Positions 55,233 to 63,727 of a DNA stretch of 64,000 bases are shown in pieces. Each line of letters opens with the position of its first letter. The first letter of the stretch is position 1. The notes below the pieces were generated by a model that was not told the DNA's origin, ran no database searches, and worked only from the letters and a program-made list of their open reading frames with translations. The DNA is from Hyphomicrobiales bacterium (GTDB lineage Bacteria; Pseudomonadota; Alphaproteobacteria; Rhizobiales; Rhizobiaceae): NCBI GenBank assembly GCA_900473745.1, contig UCMW01000007.1, forward strand, positions 186,001 to 250,000, given 5' to 3'. The position numbers and the translations under genes were made by a program.

Positions 55233-55583
55233 TCAGGCCCGGACACGCATCTGGCCATCGCGCTCTTCGAGAGCCGCCGCCTTCTGGTATTCCGCTTCAG
55301 CCTCTTCCAACGCCAGTTCTGCTGCTTCCTGCTGGACTTTCAGTTCCCGAATAGAGACCTGAAGATTGTCCGCGCGCTGGCGAGCCGCCTTGGCGAAGGT
55401 GGGATAGGCGAAATGATTGGGATCAGAGATGCCCGACTTCTTTTCCTCGATGCCGATCTGAGCCTCTAGCTCCTTCGCCATCCGTTCGAATTCCGACATC
55501 ATAGACTGCAACTGCTGCAATTGCCGACGCTTTTCAGTAACCTGAAATCCCTTCAGGCGTACCAGGCTCTCACGCGACTTCAT
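55233..55583 (-). CDS. fliJ: FliJ-like flagellar export protein
   Basis: A 116-residue, almost fully helical protein (MKSRESLVRLKGFQVTEKRR, LQQLQSMMSEFERMAKELEA, QQEAAELALEEAEAEYQK), matching alphaproteobacterial FliJ, the soluble stalk protein of the flagellar export ATPase. ATG at 55583 has a GGGAG site; the open frame extends upstream to 55655. It is divergent from ctrA across 436 bp. FliI is not in the window; position next to ctrA suits CtrA-controlled flagellar expression. Confidence 0.78.
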   Translation of the reverse strand: MKSRESLVRLKGFQVTEKRRQLQQLQSMMSEFERMAKELEAQIGIEEKKSGISDPNHFAYPTFAKAARQRADNLQVSIRELKVQQEAAELALEEAEAEYQKAAALEERDGQMRVRA

Positions 55584-56019
55584 ACGCAATACTCCCGTGA
55601 TGCGAGACCCCCCGCCACACTTGCTACTCAACACGCCCGCCACCGATTCGTCCAAAAAAAGTCCGCGGCGTTAACAAAAAGCTACCTTTGGTAACCTTTC
55701 GTTTACGGGCATCGTTAATGATAAGGCCGATCACTTAAGGGTCAGTAAATGCCAGAGCCCGAAAAGAGCTCATGACAATGATGAGTCAAATGAATCGGTT
55801 ACGGGTAAAACCTGAGGCGCAGATTCAAGTGTGGCGATGACCGAAAACACATGAAGAATCAGGAGGCTAAAATCTTTGCTTAATAAATTCGATACACCTT
55901 GCCAGAGGGAATCAGAATTTGTTAACCAATTGGTGGCAGCCTTCAAATCAGGCAACGACTGGATCCGTATCGCGTAGGGGGCCATTCCAGACCTTTCGGC
56001 GGCGGTAAAGGGGATAAAT
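55584..56019. other. fliJ-ctrA intergenic regulatory region
   Basis: A 436-bp AT-rich region with no gene. It contains five GANTC sites between 55783 and 55913, TTAA-containing elements at about 55672, 55715, 55735, 55878 and 55921, and an AAAGGGG ribosome site before ctrA. A strict CtrA full site (TTAA-N7-TTAA) was not found. Confidence 0.7.
55783..55913 (+). promoter_or_regulatory. Cluster of five CcrM (GANTC) methylation sites upstream of ctrA
   Basis: GAGTC 55783-55787, GAATC 55792-55796, GATTC 55822-55826, GAATC 55856-55860 and GAATC 55909-55913: five sites in 131 bp where about half a site would be expected by chance. CcrM methylates GANTC in alphaproteobacteria and its state times ctrA transcription in Caulobacter, so these are probably part of the ctrA promoter control. 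Confidence 0.75.
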
Positions 56020-56721
56020 ATGCGGGTTCTACTCATTGAAGACGATAGCGCGACGGCGCAGAGCATCGAACTGATGCTCAAGTCCGAGAGCTTCAACGTC
56101 TACACTACCGATCTCGGCGAAGAAGGTGTCGATCTCGGCAAGCTCTACGACTACGATATCATTCTGCTCGACCTGAACCTGCCCGACATGTCCGGTTACG
56201 AGGTGCTGCGTACCCTTCGCCTGTCGAAGGTGAAGACGCCGATCCTGATCCTGTCCGGCATGGCAGGCATTGAAGACAAGGTGCGAGGCCTCGGCTTCGG
56301 TGCCGACGACTACATGACGAAGCCGTTCCACAAGGACGAACTCGTTGCTCGCATCCATGCGATTGTTCGCCGCTCCAAGGGCCATGCCCAGTCGATCATC
56401 ATCACGGGTGAGCTGATCGTCAACCTGGATGCCAAGACCGTCGAAGTCGGTGGTCAGCGCGTTCACCTGACGGGCAAGGAATACCAGATGCTGGAGCTTC
56501 TCTCGCTCCGCAAGGGTACGACACTGACCAAGGAAATGTTCCTGAACCATCTCTATGGTGGCATGGACGAACCGGAACTGAAGATCATCGACGTCTTCAT
56601 CTGCAAGCTGCGCAAGAAGCTCGCAAATGCGGCCGGTGGTGCGAACTATATCGAGACTGTCTGGGGCCGCGGTTACGTACTGCGCGAGCCGGACAGCGCT
56701 GAATACCAGGAAACGGCCTGA
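56020..56721 (+). CDS. ctrA: Cell-cycle master response regulator CtrA
   Basis: A 233-residue OmpR-type regulator. The receiver starts [20 protein letters not shown] with acidic pair D8-D9, phospho-site D51 ([12 protein letters not shown]) and MTKPF lysine; the DNA-binding domain has [19 protein letters not shown] and [14 protein letters not shown], almost identical across the group. CtrA controls division, flagella and replication through the CckA-ChpT-CtrA phosphorelay; chpT and sciP lie close by. The usual C-terminal AA degron is replaced by ETA. Confidence 0.97.
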   Translation: MRVLLIEDDSATAQSIELMLKSESFNVYTTDLGEEGVDLGKLYDYDIILLDLNLPDMSGYEVLRTLRLSKVKTPILILSGMAGIEDKVRGLGFGADDYMTKPFHKDELVARIHAIVRRSKGHAQSIIITGELIVNLDAKTVEVGGQRVHLTGKEYQMLELLSLRKGTTLTKEMFLNHLYGGMDEPELKIIDVFICKLRKKLANAAGGANYIETVWGRGYVLREPDSAEYQETA

Positions 56722-56741
56722 GCCAATTCCGATACCTGACC

Positions 56742-56773
56742 GAAAAGCCCGCATCTCCGGATGCGGGCTTTTC
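56742..56773 (+). terminator. Terminator of ctrA
   Basis: A 13-bp perfect stem (56742-56754 with 56761-56773; GAAAAGCCCGCAT arm) and a 6-nt loop, with a T run within the second arm, lie 20 bp after the ctrA stop. Confidence 0.9.
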
Positions 56774-56877
56774 GCGTTTCGGGGACGGCAGTTGGTGATC
56801 CTGCCAGGGACAAGCGACATGAAAAAGGCGGCGCTCAGGGCACCGCCTTAACAATGGCTCGGCTCGTTAGGGAAAGA

Positions 56878-57246
56878 TCAGGCGGCGATCGCCTTGTCGC
56901 CAAAGGTCTTGGTCAGGATCTCGCGATCAAACGGCTTCAGAAGGAAATCGCTAGCGCCCGCCCGCTTGCCGGCCATCATGACCTTCAGCTCGGCTTCCAC
57001 GACGCAGTAGTAGATCTTGACCGCCTTGCCATCGGTCAGGGCGCGGACGTTCGAGATCAGGTCGAGGGCATCCTCCATGCCGGCATCGACGATCATCACA
57101 TCGGGAAGCTCGCGCTCGCAGCGCGACAAAGCCTCGCGCCCGGAGCCCGCTTCCGAGACCTGGTAACCGAGTTCCGAAAGGATCTTTTTGCCGACCTTGC
57201 GAACGATGTCAGAGCCGTCTGCGATCATCAAGCGCTTCATGGTCAA
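56878..57246 (-). CDS. Single-domain response regulator with degenerate active site
   Basis: A 122-residue receiver with D54 (DVMIVDAGMED) and K104 (FLLKPFD) in place, but the acidic pair is reduced to one Asp (IADGSD, A9-D10) and the Thr/Ser switch position reads IYYCVV. It may bind a partner without normal phosphorylation. It lies just downstream of chpT on the same strand (107 bp gap), so a role in the CckA-ChpT-CtrA relay is plausible. It is not clearly CpdR. Confidence 0.8.
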   Translation of the reverse strand: MTMKRLMIADGSDIVRKVGKKILSELGYQVSEAGSGREALSRCERELPDVMIVDAGMEDALDLISNVRALTDGKAVKIYYCVVEAELKVMMAGKRAGASDFLLKPFDREILTKTFGDKAIAA

Positions 57247-57353
57247 CTCCTCTCCCCTGATACGGGGATATCAAACGTGCCTGCTACCATAGCGGGCCCC
57301 GACTAAGGAAAGGTTACCGGTTTGGTCACCATCACGTCCCAGTTCGGGACGGC

Positions 57354-57998
57354 TCAGGAGGCCACTTCCGCGGTAAAGGCAATCTCGCCTTCGCTCGGCA
57401 GGCACTTGAGCTCCATGCCGCATTCGTCCGCGAGAAGGACTGTGTAATAGGGCTGGATCGTATGGGCATCCACCGCCTCTTCCAGGTGGCCAGAGAGGAT
57501 TTCCTGGTATTTCGGTGGCACGCGCAGCATGCGTCCCTTCGCGACGATCTTGAACTTGGCGTCGGTCTCGGGATTTTCCAGGGAAATGTCGAGCGAGCCG
57601 CCTCGCGGAATGGCACCGTAAGCGACGAGGAAGAGGTTGAGCAGCAGCTTGACCCGGTTCTTTGCGATGATGGCGCGCGGGCCGCTCCAGGTGACTTCGG
57701 TCTTCTTCTCGGCGATGGCAAAATCCTTCGCAGCCTTCTCGGCCTCGCCCGTGTCGATCGAGGCACCGACCGATCCGGAAGCGCCGAAGGCGAGCCGGGC
57801 GAACTTCAGCCGGACCGAAGCATTCAGCGCACTGGTGCGGATCAGATCCATCGCATCGGCATCGGCGCCGCCCTCGTCGAGCAGTTCCAGGCCGTTGTTG
57901 ATCGCACCGACCGGCGAGATGACGTCGTGGCAGACGCGGCTGCAGAGCAGAGCCGCGAGGTCGGGACCTGCAAGCGTGAGGTTGGGGTTCTTCGCCAT
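57354..57998 (-). CDS. chpT: Histidine phosphotransferase ChpT
   Basis: A 214-residue protein that relays phosphate from CckA to CtrA and CpdR. The phospho-histidine helix AALLCSRVCHDVISPVGAIN and the family-specific NGLELLDEGGADADAMDLI are present, followed by a degenerate ATPase-like domain with NLFLVAYGAIPRGGSL. It is divergent from eipA and lies about 650 bp beyond the end of ctrA. Confidence 0.94.
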   Translation of the reverse strand: MAKNPNLTLAGPDLAALLCSRVCHDVISPVGAINNGLELLDEGGADADAMDLIRTSALNASVRLKFARLAFGASGSVGASIDTGEAEKAAKDFAIAEKKTEVTWSGPRAIIAKNRVKLLLNLFLVAYGAIPRGGSLDISLENPETDAKFKIVAKGRMLRVPPKYQEILSGHLEEAVDAHTIQPYYTVLLADECGMELKCLPSEGEIAFTAEVAS

Positions 57999-58101
57999 GG
58001 TCGTCTCCAGAAGATGTGGACCCTGAGCGCAACAGGCGGACGCACGTCCGCAGGCCGCGACTTGGTCGGATGCCGTTCGGCCATAATGACACCATATTTG
58101 G

Positions 58102-58116
58102 TAAACCGATTATTAA
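58102..58116 (+). promoter_or_regulatory. CtrA-like degenerate site upstream of eipA
   Basis: TAAA-CCGATTA-TTAA (58102-58116) differs from the TTAA-N7-TTAA consensus by one base in the first half. It lies 73 bp before the eipA start and 104 bp before chpT. Brucella eipA is known to be under CtrA control, which makes a real site plausible. Confidence 0.4.
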
Positions 58117-58188
58117 GACGATGCTCGTTAGGTTTAATTACCCCCAAGGAAGACGCCGAATCCGTCGGCTTCGCATTCAGGAGGCACC

Positions 58189-58776
58189 ATGCATCACCTG
58201 TCCCACCGCTCCATGCCGTCTTTCAAGGCCATGGCCCTGGCCGTTTTGGCGATGCTCAGTGTCGTCATGGCACAGCGTCCGGCCGAAGCTGCGGGCGAAT
58301 ATACAATTCAGGAAGTGGTCGATGCCGGCCACGGCTTCTTCGGTGAAACCAGCGGCGCGCTGGCCAAGGTGATCGAGCAGGCCTTCGAGCAATATGGCCT
58401 GCCCAACGGCTACATCCTCGGCCAGGAAGGCTCCGGCGCCCTGATTGCCGGTCTCACCTATGGCGAGGGCATGCTCTACACCAAGAATGTCGGCCAGCAC
58501 GACGTCTTCTGGCAGGGGCCCTCTCTCGGCATCGACTATGGCGGCAACGGCACACGCGCCATGATGCTGGTCTACGACCTGCCGGATGTCGACACCCTCT
58601 ACGCCCGTTACGGCGGGGTCAGCGGCTCGGCCTATATCGTTGCCGGCGTCGGCATGACGGTCCTGAAGAGCCGCGATGTGATCCTCGTGCCGATTCGCAC
58701 CGGCATCGGAGCCCGGTTGGGCGTTAATGTCGGCTATCTCAAACTGACCCGTGCTCCGACCTGGAACCCCTTCTGA
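58189..58776 (+). CDS. eipA: Envelope integrity protein EipA (DUF1134)
   Basis: A 195-residue periplasmic protein with a signal peptide (SFKAMALAVLAMLSVVMA, cleaved near AEA-AG). The DUF1134 core is clear: TIQEVVDAGHGFFGETSGAL, GYILGQEGSGALIAGLTYGE, GPSLGIDYGGNGTRAMMLVY. In Brucella, EipA is a CtrA-regulated factor needed for envelope integrity. Here it is divergent from chpT across 190 bp. Confidence 0.9.
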   Translation: MHHLSHRSMPSFKAMALAVLAMLSVVMAQRPAEAAGEYTIQEVVDAGHGFFGETSGALAKVIEQAFEQYGLPNGYILGQEGSGALIAGLTYGEGMLYTKNVGQHDVFWQGPSLGIDYGGNGTRAMMLVYDLPDVDTLYARYGGVSGSAYIVAGVGMTVLKSRDVILVPIRTGIGARLGVNVGYLKLTRAPTWNPF

Positions 58777-58935
58777 CCCGGAACAATCCGCGTCCTCAGG
58801 CTCACGCAAGCTCACTCTGCTCTGTCGTTAGCCATATTCGTTGATGAGCGCGGTCGCGCGAGCCCTTCTGCTTGCCGGGCCACGTTCTGCATGCTTAACT
58901 ATCTGCTAATTCTTGCTGAGTGCAGTGGCCAGACC

Positions 58936-60108
58936 GTGATTGAATATGCCCTGATTTTTGGACTGGGATTTATGGCGGCGGCGCTGCTGGTGATGCTTGT
59001 CGCCCCGGCGGTGCATCAGCGTGTCGTGGCCTACACGGAAAACCGGCTGAAGGCGACCATGCCGCTCAGCCCGCAGGAAATTCGCGCCCAGAAGGACATG
59101 GTACGCGCCCTCTATGCGGCCGAAAACGCGCGCACCCAGCATGAATTGACCCGTGAGCGGGAAAAGTCGATTGGCCTCACGCTTCGGAACGAGACGCTGA
59201 GCAGCGAAGCTGCACGCCTCGTCGCCGACAGCAAGGATCTCAAGGGCCAGATCGAGGAAATGAGCACCGAAGCCGCCGACCTGCGCTCGAGGCTCCGCCG
59301 CGGCGATGTCGAGATTACCTCGATCCGAGAAACGCTGAAGCGCGTCGAAATCGCAGCCGCCGCCAAGGATGTAGAACTCGAGGAACGCGCCCATCGGATC
59401 GCCCGCCTGGTGAACGACCTCGACACGATGCGCATCGAGGCGATGAGCCGCGATACCGAGATCGACGCGCTGAAGACGCGCATCCAGGATATGCGCGACG
59501 AACGCGAGGAGTTGCGCCGCGAGAACAAGCTGCTCGGCAAGCGCGCCAAGGATGCCGAATTGCGCCTCACCCAGGAAGAGCACAAGGTGCTGCGGCTGGA
59601 GGATATCCTTGCGCGGGATGCAGCCGAGCGCGCCGATGCGGGCTCGCTGGTCGAGCGCCGAACGCGCGAACTCACCGAGCTTCGCGGGAAACTCAAGACC
59701 GCCAACGCACAACTGCGCAATGCTCAGCGGCTTCTTCGGGAAGCCGGTCTCGCCCTGCCCGAGACGAAGGATGTGTCCATGGTCGAAGACGAGATTGCCA
59801 ATTCCAACCTCGCGAAGGATCCGGTTGCTCTGGAAAACGACATCCGGCGCAGTCAAACGGTCCTGACCGAACGCCTGCTGAAGGCGAAGGCCTCGACCGA
59901 GGACGATGCCCTGCGTGAGGAGCTGGGGGATATCGCAGCGAAGATGATCGTGCTCACAGCCGCGCGCGAAGGCGATCAGACGGTCATAGCCGACATCGTC
60001 TCCGCGCAACCCAAGACGCTGGAAAAGTCGAAGAGCCTCGTCGATCGGGTGCTCAAGATGGACCCGTCGATCGGCCGCGGAACCGGCATGGCGAGCCCGG
60101 CCGAATAG
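58936..60108 (+). CDS. Membrane-anchored coiled-coil protein
   Basis: A 390-residue protein with one N-terminal membrane helix (IEYALIFGLGFMAAALLVML) followed by about 270 residues of coiled coil (for example LRRGDVEITSIRETLKRVEI and MRDEREELRRENKLLGKRAK) and a less ordered C-terminus. The GTG at 58936 puts the helix at the very start, as in rhizobial homologues I recall (MIEYALIFGLG); an ATG at 58891 would add 15 residues. Function unknown; could tether envelope or division components. Confidence 0.8.
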   Translation: MIEYALIFGLGFMAAALLVMLVAPAVHQRVVAYTENRLKATMPLSPQEIRAQKDMVRALYAAENARTQHELTREREKSIGLTLRNETLSSEAARLVADSKDLKGQIEEMSTEAADLRSRLRRGDVEITSIRETLKRVEIAAAAKDVELEERAHRIARLVNDLDTMRIEAMSRDTEIDALKTRIQDMRDEREELRRENKLLGKRAKDAELRLTQEEHKVLRLEDILARDAAERADAGSLVERRTRELTELRGKLKTANAQLRNAQRLLREAGLALPETKDVSMVEDEIANSNLAKDPVALENDIRRSQTVLTERLLKAKASTEDDALREELGDIAAKMIVLTAAREGDQTVIADIVSAQPKTLEKSKSLVDRVLKMDPSIGRGTGMASPAE

Positions 60109-60131
60109 GTTAGCCGGACATCAAACTGCGT

Positions 60132-60965
60132 TCAACCGAGCCGGCCCATGGCACGCGCGATGTTGTAGAGTGCAATTCCGCTCGCCGTTCCGACATTCAG
60201 GCTATCCAGCCCCGGCGCCTGCGCGATCCGTGCCGACTGGAAGCGATCGAGGATATCAGGTGGCAGCCCCTCGCCCTCCGTGCCCATGACCAGCGCAACA
60301 CGCCGCCCCGGTGCGATGGTGTCAATCTCGACAGTGCCGGAGGGTGAAAGGGCCCATATCTCGAAACCAGCCTCGCCCAAGGCACCAAGCACCTCTTCTG
60401 CTCCGCCTTGCCGCGTATATGGCAAGGCCAGCACGGATCCGACCGAAACCCGCAGCGCCTTGCGGTAGAGCGGATCGCAGCAGGTCTCGTCGAGCAGGAC
60501 TGCGTCGGCCGTGAAGCCGGCGGCGTTGCGGAACAGCGAACCGATATTGTCGTGATTGGAGATGCCGCAGCCGACGAGCACAAGCGAACGCTCAGGCAAG
60601 GTCGCGATCAGATCGGTCAGAACGGGGGGCGCGGCCCGGCTACCGAGCGCCAGCACACCCCGATGCAGGTGGAAACCTGCAATCGCGTCGAGCACGCCGG
60701 TGTCGGCCACATAGACCGGCACGTCCCCGGGGAATTGTGCCAGGAGGTCAGAAAGTCCGGCCACCCGGTTCTTCAGCAGAAGCAGCTTCTCCGCCTTGAC
60801 CGGTCCGCGGCCCGCATGCGCCTTGGCCAGCATCGACAGAACCACCGTGCCTTCGGCGATGAACTGGCCCTGACGGCTGGTCAGGTCGCGTTCACGGATC
60901 GAGGTGAACTCGGCGACCCTGACATCGCCGGGATCCGTGATCTCGATAAGGCGGCCGGGCTCCAC
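60132..60965 (-). CDS. TrmH/SpoU-family RNA 2'-O-methyltransferase
   Basis: A 277-residue SPOUT methyltransferase. The N-terminal substrate-binding part (RERDLTSRQGQFIAEGTVVL) is followed by the trefoil-knot motifs VGCGISNHDNIGSLFRNAAG, VALVMGTEGEGLPPDIL and LDSLNVGTASGIALYNIARA. It should methylate a ribose in rRNA or tRNA; which one is unclear. The start is GTG at 60965 with a GAGG site, 7 bp after the stop of the previous gene, so they are coupled. Confidence 0.92.
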   Translation of the reverse strand: MEPGRLIEITDPGDVRVAEFTSIRERDLTSRQGQFIAEGTVVLSMLAKAHAGRGPVKAEKLLLLKNRVAGLSDLLAQFPGDVPVYVADTGVLDAIAGFHLHRGVLALGSRAAPPVLTDLIATLPERSLVLVGCGISNHDNIGSLFRNAAGFTADAVLLDETCCDPLYRKALRVSVGSVLALPYTRQGGAEEVLGALGEAGFEIWALSPSGTVEIDTIAPGRRVALVMGTEGEGLPPDILDRFQSARIAQAPGLDSLNVGTASGIALYNIARAMGRLG

Positions 60966-60972
60966 GCCTGCC

Positions 60973-61365
60973 TCAGTTTCCGGTCAGCGTCACGTCGGCG
61001 ATGATGCGCCCGAGCGACAGGTCGAAGACAAAGGCCTTGCGCTCGCCGGATACCGTTTCGCCGTAGATGAGCATCTGGCTGCCCGAGAGCGAGGTCTGCA
61101 CCACGCGGAAGCCGGCAGGCAGGTCGGCAATCAGGCTGAGCGGCTGGTCGGACGGCACCGCGAAGGGTTGCGACGTCGCAGCGACCGGCCGGGCGCCGCC
61201 TTCGTCACGCGTCAGCTTGTAGCCGATGGCGACCAGCACGGCGAGGAAGAGCACGGCCATGATCCCACCGGAGACCAGCTGCAGCTTGATCATCTTGCGC
61301 CGCACATTCTCCATTGCCGGATCGAGCGGCTTGTCTTCCTGGTTTTCGTCGTCGAATTGCGCCAT
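60973..61365 (-). CDS. Small single-pass membrane protein
   Basis: A 130-residue protein with a short acidic cytoplasmic start (MAQFDDENQEDKPLDPAMEN), one membrane helix (VSGGIMAVLFLAVLVAIGYK) and a periplasmic domain (RVVQTSLSGSQMLIYGETVS). No recognised family. It is coupled to the SpoU gene; the open frame extends to 61485 but the part before 61365 is not credible because it overlaps the divergent promoter region. Confidence 0.75.
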   Translation of the reverse strand: MAQFDDENQEDKPLDPAMENVRRKMIKLQLVSGGIMAVLFLAVLVAIGYKLTRDEGGARPVAATSQPFAVPSDQPLSLIADLPAGFRVVQTSLSGSQMLIYGETVSGERKAFVFDLSLGRIIADVTLTGN

Positions 61366-61533
61366 GGCAGCAGTCGTTTCCCATTGCGTTCGCCCTGATC
61401 TCGACGCTTTTTCCGATGCGAACGATCCGGAGAAAATTGCCGGTCGGACCGGCTGTCGATTGTCCCAAAGCCCGGTCTGTGCCAAATGGCAGCGACCAGG
61501 GCCGCAGCATCGGCCGCCGTGAGACGGGATGAC

Positions 61534-62565
61534 ATGATGACCGACCCCTTTAACGAAGCCGCCGCATCAAGGAAAGAGCTGATTGCCGACAGCGATGCCG
61601 AAGGCCGCATCGACGCCTGGCTGACCGCTGCCCTCGGGGCAGAGTTTTCCCGCAATCGGGTGAAGGCGCTGATCGAACAGGGCGCGGTGCATGTGAACGG
61701 CGTGCTTCTGGAGTCACCCAATCGCAAGATCAAACCAGGCGACACCGTCATCATCGATCTCCCGGCGCCGGAAGACCCGCAGCCGAAGGGCGAGGATATC
61801 CCGCTCGACGTGCTATATGAGGATGCCGATCTGATCGTGATTGCCAAGCCTCCGGGCCTTGTGGTGCATCCCGGGGCCGGCAACTGGCATGGCACGCTGG
61901 TCAATGCGCTGATCCATCACTGCGGCGACAGCCTTTCAGGCATCGGCGGGGTCAAGCGCCCCGGCATCGTTCACCGCCTCGACAAGGATACGTCGGGCGT
62001 GATGGTCGTTGCCAAGAACGATATCGCCCACCGCCATCTCTCCGACCAGTTCGCCGACCATGGCCGCACAGGCCCTCTGGAGCGCGCCTACCGCGCCGTG
62101 GTCTGGGGCCGCCCGCGCTCGCTCGCCGGCACCGTTGATGCCGCTCTCGGCCGCTCCGGGGCCGACCGAACGAAACGCACCGTCAAGCGCGAGGACACCG
62201 ACGACGCCCGAGAAGCGATCACCCATTATACGGTGCTCGAACGCTACGGTGAAAAGCCGGATGCCACCTGCCTCGCCTCGCTGGTCGAATGCCGGCTGGA
62301 AACCGGCCGCACCCACCAGATCCGCGTGCACATGGCCCATATCGGCAATCCGCTGGTCGGCGACCAGGAATATGGCGCGGCCTTCAAGACCAAGGCCAAT
62401 CTTTTGCCGGAAGACGCCAAGCGCGCCGTCAACAAGTTCCACCGCCAGGCCCTCCACGCCTACTTGCTTGCCTTCGAACATCCGACCACGGGCAAGACCA
62501 TGCGCTTTGAGGCGCCGATACCGGCGGACCTGCAGAAGGTCATCGATGCACTGAAGGGAATGTAG
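61534..62565 (+). CDS. rluD: RluA-family 23S rRNA pseudouridine synthase
   Basis: A 343-residue enzyme with an N-terminal S4 RNA-binding domain (RIDAWLTAALGAEFSRNRVK, ALIEQGAVHVNG) and the catalytic RluA domain (GIVHRLDKDTSGVMVVAKND, catalytic Asp in HRLDKDTSG; then CRLETGRTHQIRVHMAHIG). This is the RluD-type layout; RluD modifies helix 69 of 23S rRNA. The gene sits before rpoH as in other Rhizobiaceae. Starts at 61534 or 61537 are equivalent. Confidence 0.92.
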   Translation: MMTDPFNEAAASRKELIADSDAEGRIDAWLTAALGAEFSRNRVKALIEQGAVHVNGVLLESPNRKIKPGDTVIIDLPAPEDPQPKGEDIPLDVLYEDADLIVIAKPPGLVVHPGAGNWHGTLVNALIHHCGDSLSGIGGVKRPGIVHRLDKDTSGVMVVAKNDIAHRHLSDQFADHGRTGPLERAYRAVVWGRPRSLAGTVDAALGRSGADRTKRTVKREDTDDAREAITHYTVLERYGEKPDATCLASLVECRLETGRTHQIRVHMAHIGNPLVGDQEYGAAFKTKANLLPEDAKRAVNKFHRQALHAYLLAFEHPTTGKTMRFEAPIPADLQKVIDALKGM

Positions 62566-62570
62566 GCCGG

Positions 62571-63476
62571 TCAGGGGCCAGCGGCGGTCGGACCGCTCTG
62601 CCCGGGAGCCACAGAAGCCGCACGGGCGCTGCGATGCGCCGAAAGCACATGGACTGCAACCGCCACAAGCACGACGGTCCCGCCGAGCACCGTCGAACGG
62701 CTCGGAACATCGCCGACGAACAGCCAGACCCAGAATGGCGCAAGCGGCGCATCGAGCGCTCCAATCAGGGCGGCCTCCACCGGCGGCACATCCTTGGCGC
62801 CGACCGTCAGCAACAGAAAGCCGAGCGAAAAGGCCAGGACCCCGAAGCCCAGCACAACCATGAGATCGTGGCTGGAAGCCGCGAGCGGGCTTGCAAACGG
62901 CAAGGCGACCACAGCGCTCATCAGGCATGAAGCGACCGTGCAGGGCAATGCGGGCTTGTCGGGATAGCGCCGAACGAGAACCGTCCAAAGCGCGACCATC
63001 ACCGTCATCGCAAAGGCAAGCGCGTCACCTAAAAGTGCCCCCTCCTCCCCACTGCCGATCATCAGGCCAACACCCACGAGCGCCACAACACTGGCAATAA
63101 GGGCCGAGCGGCCGGGCCGCTCACCGAGGATCAAAAAGCCGAGGGCGGCAGCAACGAAGGGGCAAGTGGCAAAGATGATGGCCACATGCGCGACCGAGGT
63201 GGTGTAGAGCGCACCGATGAACAGCACGGCGCAGGAAGCAGAGGTCGCACAGATTACGAGCCCTGGCATTCCGAGCCTTGCGAGATCGGCCACCAGACGA
63301 CCGCGGGCGGTGACAGCCAGACAGCCGAAGAGGAAGAGAGCGGCAATCATACCCCTCAGAAACAGCAGGGTCGGGCCATCGATCGAAACCAGCCGCGTCA
63401 TCAGTCCCGCCGTACTGAGAGCAAGCGTCGCAGCGGTCACGGCCGCCAGCCCGCGCAGATAGGTCGAGGAAGTCAT
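62571..63476 (-). CDS. EamA/DMT-superfamily transporter
   Basis: A 301-residue protein with ten membrane helices in two EamA repeats (LALSTAGLMTRLVSIDGPTL to GFLILGERPGR; then GDALAFAMTVMVALWTVLVR to PFWVWLFVGDVPSRSTVLGG). Members export or import small metabolites; substrate unknown. ATG at 63476 has a GGAG site; the longer frame to 63632 is not conserved. It converges on rluD with only 5 bp between stops. Confidence 0.9.
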   Translation of the reverse strand: MTSSTYLRGLAAVTAATLALSTAGLMTRLVSIDGPTLLFLRGMIAALFLFGCLAVTARGRLVADLARLGMPGLVICATSASCAVLFIGALYTTSVAHVAIIFATCPFVAAALGFLILGERPGRSALIASVVALVGVGLMIGSGEEGALLGDALAFAMTVMVALWTVLVRRYPDKPALPCTVASCLMSAVVALPFASPLAASSHDLMVVLGFGVLAFSLGFLLLTVGAKDVPPVEAALIGALDAPLAPFWVWLFVGDVPSRSTVLGGTVVLVAVAVHVLSAHRSARAASVAPGQSGPTAAGP

Positions 63477-63727
63477 GGCCACTCCAGAATCGCGTTCGAA
63501 AGATGCTAGCAGAAATGCGAAGTCAGGACCTTGAAACCTGCGGAGAAAATGCACAATTAAATTGCGCACAAAATATTTTTGGATCTCACGGCCTCGTGAC
63601 GGAACGCAAATCTTGTATCGCCGTTTTGCCATACTTATCTGTCATACGGATTTCCGTGGGATAGAGAGATCCACGGAGATGGGGCTCGCCGTTTTTTAGG
63701 GAGTCCGAGAAGAAAGAGGGGTGCTAT
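63477..63727 (+). promoter_or_regulatory. Upstream region of rpoH
   Basis: A 251-bp AT-richer region between the divergent EamA gene and rpoH. It contains a near-palindrome GCACAATT-A-AATTGCGC (63551-63567) and a TTGTAT-N17-TATCTG pair (about 63615-63643) that could be a housekeeping promoter. Both assignments are tentative. An AGAGGGG ribosome site lies just before the rpoH start. Confidence 0.4.

Noticed and set aside
55584..56019. Consensus CtrA box (TTAA-N7-TTAA) in the ctrA promoter
   Set aside because: Several TTAA elements are present but none has the 7-bp spacing, so autoregulation by a canonical site cannot be claimed.
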